A stretch of DNA of 22,219 nt from Methylococcaceae bacterium UBA7658 (GTDB lineage: Bacteria; Pseudomonadota; Gammaproteobacteria; Methylococcales; Methylomonadaceae), in NCBI GenBank assembly GCA_002483425.1, contig DLHW01000024.1, positions 16,246-38,464 on the forward strand, written 5' to 3'. Under the pieces are notes generated by a model. It saw nothing but the letters and a program-made list of their open reading frames with translations. It was not told the origin of the DNA and made no database searches. A program made the position numbers and the translations under genes. Of the stretch, positions 15,302 through 22,219 are shown piece after piece; within the stretch, counting starts at the first letter, position 1; the number at the start of each line of letters is the position of its first letter.

Positions 15302-15790
15302 CAATTTCACTTGTAAGAATTCACAAGAGTGTTGCAGAGAGTTTTATTCGCATCGTGTAAGCGCTTATTTCATCGGGAATTGAGCTATTCAAACTCTTAA
15401 AGAGTTTAACCAGTCTATAAAATGGGCTAATAAAATCCCTTTCTTGCCCCGGATTCTATAAAGAATCGGAATATCAGGTTTTGATTGCCGGGAGAAAGAA
15501 GAAGACGTGCTCATTCTAAGGCTTGAAAGTCGGTTATATAACTTGTGCTTCACGTCCGCTCTAGTTCGAACGGTAGTCTAAGGACGACGTTATCTCTGTT
15601 CTCATAAAACCGCATGATTTTATCGTTCCGGTCAATTCGATTTTTGTATTATGGGCACCCGGCCCGATACCCGCCCGCGCTTTTCAAATTTAGCGATAAA
15701 TAACAGTTCGCCGAATAATTAACATAACCAAGTTGTTTTTATTCAAAAGCTTTGACTTAGTGGTAAGTTCTGACTTAAGGTCTTCGACAA
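15302..15790. other. Gene-free spacer with small palindromes
   Basis: I see no gene in this 489-base stretch on either strand. It holds an odd perfect palindrome AAACTCTTAAAGAGTTT (15391-15407), a short hairpin GATTCT-ATAA-AGAATC (15452-15467) and an AT hairpin (ATAAAA / TTTTAT) near 15605-15625. No RNA gene is recognisable. Confidence 0.5.
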
Positions 15791-15823
15791 GGCGAACGGA
15801 AGTTAAAACTTCATAAGACCGGA
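15791..15823 (-). repeat. 33-bp perfect inverted repeat, right copy
   Basis: Exact reverse complement of 15130-15162. It is preceded by TCTTCGACAA, a piece of the same repeat family's CTTCGAC core, but here no second arm follows, so it looks like half an element. Confidence 0.8.
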
Positions 15824-16142
15824 TTAATGGGCAAGACTACACCGTATTTTCTGCGGTCTTATCCGGCAGCTTAACTATGTGATCGCTTGCCAATAACAAA
15901 CCGCATCAGTTAAACCGGGGCTGATGTTGTTGCTTAACGCGGGTGTTTTTATTAGTTATTTAAATCGTTGTGCTAAACTTGGCGCAGTTTCTTAAAATAA
16001 TTAATCGCTAAACTCGAACAGCCGGACATCATTTGAATCCAAAATTGCCCGTTTTACTATCCGTACCTTTATTTCCGGCTGGACGGTTGTAAAACGGAGT
16101 AAGACGATCTATTGCATCGACTGATATCGAATAGCCAAAATC
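15824..16142 (+). other. Upstream region of the type I secretion operon
   Basis: No gene is seen in these 319 bases. CATCAG and CTGATG (about 15905-15928) can form a hairpin. I found no convincing sigma70 or sigma54 promoter; TTGTGC near 15970 with TAAAAT about 19 bases later is the best but weak match. Confidence 0.35.
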
Positions 16143-17882
16143 ATGCGCATGAGTATTAAATCAGATTTACTTCAAGCCCTTTACCTCTGCCGGAAAGCCT
16201 TTATTGCCGCGGCGGGTTTCAGCATGGTTATCAACATTCTGCAACTGGTGCCTACTATCTACATGATGCAGTTATACGACCGCGTCGTACCGACCGGCAA
16301 TATGTCGACCTTATTAATGCTGACTTTGATTGTTTTGGTGTTGTTTATCACGATGGGCTTGCTGGAATGGGTTCGCTCTCAAGTTTTAGTGCGCGTGAGT
16401 TCGCGCCTGGAAACTTTATTGAATGACCGGCTATTTCAAGTGGCGTATAAACAATCGTTGTACGGCGGAGGCGTTAGAGGCGGCGCGCAGCCGTTGGACG
16501 ATTTAACCGCCCTCAGGCAATTTTTAACAGGACAAGGCCTGTTCGCTTTCTTCGATGCGCCTTGGATACCCATTTATATTGCCGTTATGTTCATTTTTCA
16601 TTTCTGGTACGGCTGGGCTGCTGTGGTTACGGCGATAGTGTTAATCTTAATCGCCGTTCTTAATGAAAAAGCGACTGCTCAAAAGTTACAAAATGCGAAT
16701 AAATTAGCCATTGCCGGACGGAACTTGGTCGGTAAAAACCTTAGGAACGCCGAAGTCATCGAATCGATGGGGATGCTGCGGAATGTACGTCAACGCTGGA
16801 TTGACGGCACACGGCAAGTTTTAGTATTGCAAGCCACCGCGAGCGAACGCGCCGGACTTATTGGCGCGGTGTCGAAGTTTATCCGGCTGTCTTCGCAGTC
16901 GTTAATTTTGGCGCTCGGCGCTTATTTGGTTATCGAAAATGAAATCAGTTCGGGCATGATGATCGCCGGCTCGACCTTATTAAGCCGGGCGTTAGCACCG
17001 ATCGACATCATGATCGGTTCCTGGAAAGGGTTTATTAACGCGCGCGATCAGTACAATCGTTTGAACGAGGTTTTACTGAAAACCCCGCCTGAAACGGAGA
17101 AAATGTCTTTGCCCGAGCCGCAAGGGGCATTTAGCCTCGAAGCAGCCGTTGTCGTGCCGCCCGGATCGAATGCTCCTGTCATTAGAGGGTTGACCTTTGC
17201 CATTGAAAAAGGCGATGTGGTCGGCGTTCTAGGTCCCAGCGGAGCGGGGAAATCCACTTTTGCGAGGGCATTATTGGGTATTTGGCCGACGGCGAACGGC
17301 AAAATCCGCTTGGACGGCGCCGACGTGTTCACTTGGAACCGGCACGAACTGGGACCTTATATCGGTTACTTGCCTCAAGATATCGAATTATTCGAAGGCA
17401 CCATTAGCGAAAATATCGCCCGTTTCGGCGAAGTCGATCCTGAGAAAGTAGTGAATGCCGCTAAAATGGCCGATGTTCACGAGCTTATTCTGCGTTTGCC
17501 GAATGGCTACGATACCTTTATCGGGGCTGACGGAGGTACGCTGTCTGGTGGTCAACGTCAGCGGGTTGGTTTAGCAAGAGCATTATACGGCGATCCGGTG
17601 GTGGTGGTATTGGACGAGCCTAATTCGAATCTGGACGAACAAGGCGAGCTTGCCTTGGGCAATGCAATTCAACGGTTGAAACAAAAACGGGTAACCGTCA
17701 TTGTTATAACCCACCGGAATAATGTTTTAGCCAACGTTTCAAAGTTGTTGATACTGAACGATGGTTTATTAGCGCTTTACGGCCCGCGCGATCTGGTCTT
17801 GGAAAAGTTACAACAGCAATCGGCGGCGAAAGCGGCGCAAGTCGTTCCTGTGCAAGCGCCATCGCCCGTCCATACCAATTAA
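16143..17882 (+). CDS. Type I secretion ABC permease/ATPase (PrtD-type)
   Basis: A 579-residue inner-membrane exporter of the PrtD/LapB-like class, without an N-terminal peptidase domain. It powers one-step secretion of a C-terminally signalled substrate through an adaptor and TolC. Residues about 15-310 form the transmembrane domain, beginning with the family block NILQLVPTIYMMQLYDRVVP and including FFDAPWIPIYIAV. The ATPase domain has Walker A GPSGAGKS (364-371), Q-loop LPQDIELFEGTI, signature LSGGQRQR (from 467), Walker B VVVVLDEP and the switch ITHR, all intact. Length is normal. The ATG at 16143 lacks a good ribosome binding site, and an ATG six bases on is equally possible. It leads a three-gene operon; 33 bases separate it from the adaptor. 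Substrates of such systems are RTX proteases, lipases or adhesins, but none is encoded nearby. Confidence 0.92.
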   Translation: MRMSIKSDLLQALYLCRKAFIAAAGFSMVINILQLVPTIYMMQLYDRVVPTGNMSTLLMLTLIVLVLFITMGLLEWVRSQVLVRVSSRLETLLNDRLFQVAYKQSLYGGGVRGGAQPLDDLTALRQFLTGQGLFAFFDAPWIPIYIAVMFIFHFWYGWAAVVTAIVLILIAVLNEKATAQKLQNANKLAIAGRNLVGKNLRNAEVIESMGMLRNVRQRWIDGTRQVLVLQATASERAGLIGAVSKFIRLSSQSLILALGAYLVIENEISSGMMIAGSTLLSRALAPIDIMIGSWKGFINARDQYNRLNEVLLKTPPETEKMSLPEPQGAFSLEAAVVVPPGSNAPVIRGLTFAIEKGDVVGVLGPSGAGKSTFARALLGIWPTANGKIRLDGADVFTWNRHELGPYIGYLPQDIELFEGTISENIARFGEVDPEKVVNAAKMADVHELILRLPNGYDTFIGADGGTLSGGQRQRVGLARALYGDPVVVVLDEPNSNLDEQGELALGNAIQRLKQKRVTVIVITHRNNVLANVSKLLILNDGLLALYGPRDLVLEKLQQQSAAKAAQVVPVQAPSPVHTN

Positions 17883-17915
17883 ATGCCGGACGCAACCGTT
17901 TAAACCTTGCCAACT

Positions 17916-19244
17916 ATGATAGAAAAATTTGGATTGATTTCTAAACACGAAGAAATTGCTTTATTAACCGATGAACGTCCGATCAGAAATATCGGCTTGA
18001 TTGTGTTGGCGATCACGTTCGGTATTCTCGGAACATGGGGGTATTTTGCGCCTATCGATAGCGCCGCGCTAGCGCCCGGAGCGGTCGCGGTAAAATCTCA
18101 CAGTAAAACCGTTCAACATTTAGACGGCGGTATTGTCAGCGAATTGCTTGCCAAGGATGGCGACATTGTAAACGAAGGCGATGTCTTGATTAAACTCGAC
18201 GGAACCGAAGTTAAAGCGCAATTGGAAATTTTAAGAGGTCAATTAATCACCTTATCCGCGCAAATGGCGAGGCTGGTTGCCGAGCGCGACCGGCAGGCGG
18301 CGATTACTTTCCCCGATAACATTCAGGATTTGTCGGATCCTCATATTGTGGAAGCACGGCAAGGCGAAAATCAAATATTTCAAGCCAGGAAAAACTCCCA
18401 TGAAGGTGAAATTTCGGTATTAAAACAGCGCATAGACCAATTGAGATCGAAAATAGAGGGTTTAAAAGGCCAACGCGGCAGTAAGCAAGAATTACTTGCT
18501 TCGTATAAGGAAGAAGAGAAGGATTTAAGAGAAATGTTAGCGCAAGGCTTTGCCGATAAATTGCGTCTGCGCGATATAGAACGGAACCATGCGAATGTGG
18601 GCGGCGATATAGCGGCGTTGACTTCGGAAATCGCCAGCAGTGAAATTCAAATCGGTGAAACGAAATTGCAGATCCTGCAGCTCGAAAAAAAGTTTCAAGA
18701 GGAGGTCGCCGGCAAATTGGGCGAAGTGCAAGCGGATCTTTACGATGTCAGTCAGCGGGTCAACGCGACCGCCGACAAAGTCATCCGGACAGACATTAAA
18801 GCCCCGTCAAGCGGGCGCGTTTTAGGCTTGTCCGTACATAATATCGGCGGCGTTATCACTTCCGGTAAACCTATTTTAGACATCGTGCCGCAACAGGAAG
18901 AGTTGATTGTCAATGCTCAAGTCTCTCCCATCGATATCGACCGGGTGAGATCGGGATTAGCGGCTGAAGTAAGGTTCAGCGCATTCAATCAGACGGTTAT
19001 TCCTAAAGTATTGGGGAAGGTTATCAATCTTTCCGCCGACCGGTTAACCGACGAGCGGACCGGAAATACCTATTACCAAGCTCAAGTCGAATTGCTGCCG
19101 GACAGTTACGCCAAGTTAAGAGGGTTCGAATTGGTGCCCGGTATGCCGGCGGAAGTGTTTATCAATACCGGCGAACGGACAGTGTTCGAGTATCTGATGC
19201 AGCCTATTACTAATTCCTTCGCTCGTGCACTCATTGAAGATTAA
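17916..19244 (+). CDS. HlyD-type periplasmic adaptor (PrtE-type)
   Basis: A 442-residue membrane fusion protein linking the ABC exporter to TolC across the periplasm. A cytoplasmic N-terminus is followed by one transmembrane helix (about 25-45, IGLIVLAITFGILGTWGYF). A biotinyl-lipoyl-like half follows (QHLDGGIVSELLAKDGDIV and GDVLIKLDG). A long coiled-coil hairpin runs from about 95 to 270, rich in Gln, Glu, Lys and Leu. The second lipoyl half and beta-barrel carry IKAPSSGRVLGL, IPGG-like IVPQQEELIV and the family end GMPAEVFINTGERTVFEYL. It looks complete. An in-frame TTG at 17907 could add three residues; the ATG at 17916 is chosen, though neither has a clear ribosome binding site, suggesting coupling to the upstream gene. 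The following gene begins seven bases after its stop. Confidence 0.92.
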   Translation: MIEKFGLISKHEEIALLTDERPIRNIGLIVLAITFGILGTWGYFAPIDSAALAPGAVAVKSHSKTVQHLDGGIVSELLAKDGDIVNEGDVLIKLDGTEVKAQLEILRGQLITLSAQMARLVAERDRQAAITFPDNIQDLSDPHIVEARQGENQIFQARKNSHEGEISVLKQRIDQLRSKIEGLKGQRGSKQELLASYKEEEKDLREMLAQGFADKLRLRDIERNHANVGGDIAALTSEIASSEIQIGETKLQILQLEKKFQEEVAGKLGEVQADLYDVSQRVNATADKVIRTDIKAPSSGRVLGLSVHNIGGVITSGKPILDIVPQQEELIVNAQVSPIDIDRVRSGLAAEVRFSAFNQTVIPKVLGKVINLSADRLTDERTGNTYYQAQVELLPDSYAKLRGFELVPGMPAEVFINTGERTVFEYLMQPITNSFARALIED

Positions 19245-19251
19245 CCGGTGT

Positions 19252-20634
19252 ATGAAAACAGTTAAGTTCATATTGGCGGCGCTGTTGTTCGTTATCAGCC
19301 GGACTGGCATGAGCGACGATCTTTTGTCGGTCTATGAGCAAGCCTTGGATGCCGATCCGCATCTCAAAGCATCCGAAGTTAAAATAAAAATCGGAAACGC
19401 TCAAAAAGGTCAAGCGCTGGGCCAAATGTTGCCGCAAATAACCGCCAGCACGAACTGGTCCGCCAACAGTCAGACTCTAAACGGCCTTACCAGAGATGTT
19501 ACCAATAGTTACGGCGGTTCGCGGTACGTGGTTTCCATAAACCAAACCTTGCTTGATTTTCCTAAATATTGGAATTGGGAGCGTTCAAAAGCCGTTGAAA
19601 GCCAATATACTTTGGAAAATATTCAAGCTCAGCAAACACTTTTATTTGATGTCGTGGAAAAATACTTCGGTGTTTTGGAAGCGGAGGACGAACTTTCATT
19701 TTATCGAAGCGAGACGGAGCTTACGGAACAGCAACTGGAGCAGATTCAGAAATTGTTCGACCGTCAATTGGTAAAAATTACCGATGTATACGCCATCGAA
19801 GCGCGCTTGGATCAAGTGAAAGCCAGTATCATTGAAGCGGAAGCCAAGCTGGTGACGGCAAAAGAAGCCTTGCGGGAGTTAACCAGCATCAACTCCGCGT
19901 CTTTGGCGAAGTTGCGCGACGGCATCGAGTATAAGGAACTTGAAGGCAAATTAGAGGATTGGCTCGAAGTCGCTAAGAATGAAAATCCTGCTTTAGCGGC
20001 TCAGCAATACGCTATTGTCGCGGCCGACCGCGACGTGAGTACGCAAAAGTCCAAGCATTTACCGGTCGTGGAATTGCAATTGACCTATTACAACACCAAT
20101 ACAGGGTTTCAAAGCTCAAGATTGACTACCGACACCGATATCGAAGTGGCGGCCATCAATGTCAACGTCCCGGTTTTTAGCGGCGGTACAACCACAAAAC
20201 AAACCCAGGAAGCGCAACATAAGCTCACGCTCAACAAATTGTCCAAAGAAGCCCAACTGCGCGAATTGATCAAAGAAACCAGCGATGCGTTTTTAAATTC
20301 CAACGCCAGCGTCAAACGCATCAAGGCAACCCAAAAAGCGCTTGAATCCACCCGTAAATCCAGAGAAGCGATGGAAACGGGTTTTTCATACGGTGTGGAA
20401 ACCATTAGCGACGTCCTGAATGCGCAAAAAGAAGAATTCAAGACGATGCGCGAACTGGCGCAAGCCAAATACGGTTATGTTAAAAACCGGATGCGTTTTT
20501 TGCAAGCCATCGGCACTATTAGCGAAGAAAACCTAGTAGAAGTTAACAATTGGTTAGAAGGCTCTTCTTCGCAAAATAATATAAACAAAGAAGACCTGAA
20601 AATGGAAACCGGAAAATCGCGTAAAATCAATTGA
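19252..20634 (+). CDS. TolC-family outer membrane protein of the type I system
   Basis: A 460-residue outer-membrane channel of the TolC type I secretion family. The signal peptide MKTVKFILAALLFVISRTGM is followed by the TolC start DDLLSVYEQALDADPHLKA. Two related halves with long amphipathic helices are visible: QTLLDFPKYWNWERS with EKYFGVLEAEDEL in the first, and VNVPVFSGGTTT with GFSYGVETISDVLNAQKE in the second. The tail is a short charged extension. Length fits the family. The frame is open from a GTG at 19225 inside the adaptor gene, but the ATG at 19252 starts the signal peptide and is chosen. It is the last gene of the operon and converges on topA; only a weak A/T hairpin (CAAAAA-GACT-TTTTTG, 20657-20672) follows. 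Confidence 0.9.
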   Translation: MKTVKFILAALLFVISRTGMSDDLLSVYEQALDADPHLKASEVKIKIGNAQKGQALGQMLPQITASTNWSANSQTLNGLTRDVTNSYGGSRYVVSINQTLLDFPKYWNWERSKAVESQYTLENIQAQQTLLFDVVEKYFGVLEAEDELSFYRSETELTEQQLEQIQKLFDRQLVKITDVYAIEARLDQVKASIIEAEAKLVTAKEALRELTSINSASLAKLRDGIEYKELEGKLEDWLEVAKNENPALAAQQYAIVAADRDVSTQKSKHLPVVELQLTYYNTNTGFQSSRLTTDTDIEVAAINVNVPVFSGGTTTKQTQEAQHKLTLNKLSKEAQLRELIKETSDAFLNSNASVKRIKATQKALESTRKSREAMETGFSYGVETISDVLNAQKEEFKTMRELAQAKYGYVKNRMRFLQAIGTISEENLVEVNNWLEGSSSQNNINKEDLKMETGKSRKIN

Positions 20635-21006
20635 TTTTGAGTCTAAGCTATTTTCACAAAAAGACTTTTTTGCAATCAGTTACGCTTACCTTGCAGCAAC
20701 TCAATATGCATGTAAACGGAAGAGAGTTTTTGGATATGATCATAGATGAGTCTCAAGAACATTATCCGTAATTCGGAAATTTTCACGGATTCCGGCGAAG
20801 CTGCACTAATCCCTGTGCTTGTTTTTATCCAGCCTCAAAATAATCAATATGGATTTATATGGGCGAAATCGCTCGGGACAGGCGGAACGCTTTTCTTTGA
20901 TTACCTTAGGTGATTTTACCCCGGTCTGTAACGCAATTGCGTCTGTGTTGTTGCAGGATTTGCGTTTAAACAGCCCATTTCAATAAACGTTAGAAGATGT
21001 TAAATA
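20635..21006 (+). other. Spacer between tolC-like gene and topA with two short overlapping ORFs
   Basis: Two plus-strand frames just below 60 codons lie here. One (20746-20913, 55 residues) starts MSLKNIIRNSEIFTDSG and ends LGTGGTLFFDYLR. The other (20849-20986, 45 residues) starts MDLYGRNRSGQAERFSLITL and ends LLQDLRLNSPFQ. Both have protein-like composition but weak ribosome binding sites, and they overlap in different frames. They could be two halves of one frameshifted remnant, or chance. I recognise neither. The second ends 20 bases before the topA stop. Confidence 0.3.
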
Positions 21007-22219
21007 TCAAGCTACCCTTTCTTGCGGCCCTTGCGCATCGTTAGGATCGCCCTCATAAGGTGTGGCGTATTTACAATCCTTTTGCGGACACGTTTTTTCC
21101 ACCCCGCGGGCTTTTGTTTGCTTGATCACAAGCACCGGCCATTGACATTCGGGGCAGTTTTCATGGATCGGAGCATCCCATAAGGCATAATTACATTTCG
21201 GATAGCCGGAACAAGAATAAAAAACTTTTCCGTTGCGCGATTTGCGTTTAAGGATACTGCCTTTTTTGCATTGCGGACATTCGACCTGGGTATCCAGCGG
21301 CTTTTCCAGCGGCTCGATGTGTTTACATTTGGGATATGCGCTGCAACCGATGAATTTACCGTAACGTCCGGCCTTGATAATCAACGGCGATTCGCATTGC
21401 GGGCAAACCCGGCCTTCGATGGTTTCTGGCGCGACCGCAGCGGCGGAATCTTCGTTTAAGTTCCGCGTATAGGAACATTCGGGGTAATTCGTACAACCAA
21501 TAAAGCGTCCGTTCCGCCCTAACCGGATCGACAAAGCGCTACCGCACTGCGGGCATTTTTCGTCAATAGCCTCTTGGGTAACATCCTTACGCTGGACCTG
21601 TTCTTCCTTTTCGTGGATCAAGTGGTTGAAGGGATTCCAAAATTTGCTCATTAGGGGGATCCAATCCATTTCTCCGCGCGACACCGCGTCCAGCTCGTCT
21701 TCCAGATGGGCGGTGAAGTCGTAATCGACGTATTTGGTGAAATGTTCGGTCAGGAATTTGTTGACGATCCTGCCGACATCGGTCGGATAGAAACGTTTGC
21801 TTTCCAGCGTCACATAATCCCGATTTTGTAAGGTCGATATGATCGTGGCGTAAGTGGAAGGACGGCCGATGCCGTGTTCTTCTAGCGCTTTAACTAAACT
21901 GGCTTCGCCGTAACGGGGCGGCGGTTCGGTAAAATGCTGACCAGTGACGATGTCGTTGAGTTTGACCGGTCGGCCTTCCTGCATGTCCGGCAAAAAACTT
22001 TCCTTGTCGTCGCTTTCCTTACTGTCGTCCTTGCCTTCCAAGTAGACCGCCATAAAGCCGGGTTTGGCGATGTTGGAGCCGGTCGCCCTGAATATGTGCT
22101 TGCCGTCGCCGCAGGTCAAATCAACCGCAACCAGGTTCAGCACGGCGTGAGTCATTTGGCAAGCGATAGTGCGTTTCCAGATCAGGTCGTAAAGTTTGTA
22201 CTGCTCGGCGCTAAGATGG
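21007..22219 (-). CDS. topA: DNA topoisomerase I, C-terminal part (5' end outside window)
   Basis: The 3' part of topA, about 404 codons, open through the right edge (the first visible residues are HLSAEQYKLYDLIWKRTIAC, then QMTHAV). Type IA topoisomerase relaxes negative supercoils by single-strand passage. Visible are the conserved GIGRPSTYATIISTLQNRDY block, YPTDVGRIVNKFL and the DFTAHLEDELDAVSRGEMDW segment that ends the core. Four C-terminal zinc ribbons follow, each with paired Cys: CPQCGSAL...CTNYPEC, CPQCESPL...CSAYPKC, CPQCKKGS...CSGYPKC and CPECQWPV...CPQKDC. E. coli TopA also has Cys4 ribbons in its tail. The catalytic Tyr and Toprim domain lie outside the window. It converges on the type I secretion operon. 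Confidence 0.95.
   Translation of the reverse strand, partial: HLSAEQYKLYDLIWKRTIACQMTHAVLNLVAVDLTCGDGKHIFRATGSNIAKPGFMAVYLEGKDDSKESDDKESFLPDMQEGRPVKLNDIVTGQHFTEPPPRYGEASLVKALEEHGIGRPSTYATIISTLQNRDYVTLESKRFYPTDVGRIVNKFLTEHFTKYVDYDFTAHLEDELDAVSRGEMDWIPLMSKFWNPFNHLIHEKEEQVQRKDVTQEAIDEKCPQCGSALSIRLGRNGRFIGCTNYPECSYTRNLNEDSAAAVAPETIEGRVCPQCESPLIIKAGRYGKFIGCSAYPKCKHIEPLEKPLDTQVECPQCKKGSILKRKSRNGKVFYSCSGYPKCNYALWDAPIHENCPECQWPVLVIKQTKARGVEKTCPQKDCKYATPYEGDPNDAQGPQERVA

Noticed and set aside
15126..15383. 85-codon plus-strand open frame after the GDPD gene
   Set aside because: It lies inside the palindromic repeat element and reads repeat sequence; no protein family recognised.
15955..16142. Sigma54 promoter (TTGGCGC near 15980) for the secretion operon
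   Set aside because: The required GC element at the right spacing is missing.
1..22219. CRISPR array, tRNA or rRNA genes, DGR reverse transcriptase
   Set aside because: No regularly spaced direct repeats, no cloverleaf-like or rRNA sequence and no reverse transcriptase motifs were seen on either strand.

Overview
The window reads as chromosome of a gammaproteobacterium. The best guess is a methanotroph-like member (Methylococcales), because the topA tail, the LplT and DUF1348 proteins, the PrtD/PrtE/TolC secretion set and scattered palindromic intergenic repeats together resemble that group. This is inference from family recognition; no rRNA or marker gene is present.

Left part (1-4250): an AT-rich, decaying region. 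On the minus strand a sialate-O-acetylesterase-like (SASA) secreted esterase is translationally coupled to a GSCFA-domain protein. The 5' part of the GSCFA gene, an SGNH-hydrolase-like domain, is broken by an in-frame TGA and a frameshift in an A-run. Next to it lies a frameshifted C-terminal remnant of an IS630-type transposase.

Middle-left (4078-7702): a large gene for a DUF4062 - STAND NTPase - transmembrane - FGE-like protein, the best candidate in the window for a defence or sensing system. It has its own consensus-like promoter with an inverted repeat over the -10. A small DUF1348 (NTF2-like) gene follows. A perfect 9-bp hairpin separates that gene from the convergent lplT, a lysophospholipid transporter gene. 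Upstream of lplT a second, degraded copy of the lplT 5' end lies about 509 bp away, with an IS982-like transposase remnant between the copies.

Centre (9600-15100): three secreted phosphoesterases in the same orientation: a PhoD-like phosphatase, a UshA-type 5'-nucleotidase and a glycerophosphodiester phosphodiesterase. The first two have matching Pho-box-like sites (7+4+7 direct repeats, a -10-like hexamer exactly 10 nt downstream), which suggests a phosphate-scavenging set induced by phosphate starvation.

15095-16142: a gene-free stretch of about 1 kb filled with nested inverted repeats, including a perfect 33-bp inverted pair 661 bp apart.

Right part (16143-22219): a three-gene type I secretion operon (PrtD-type ABC permease/ATPase, HlyD-type adaptor, TolC-type outer membrane protein) with no recognisable substrate gene beside it. 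It converges on the 3' part of topA (DNA topoisomerase I with four C-terminal zinc ribbons), which runs off the right edge.
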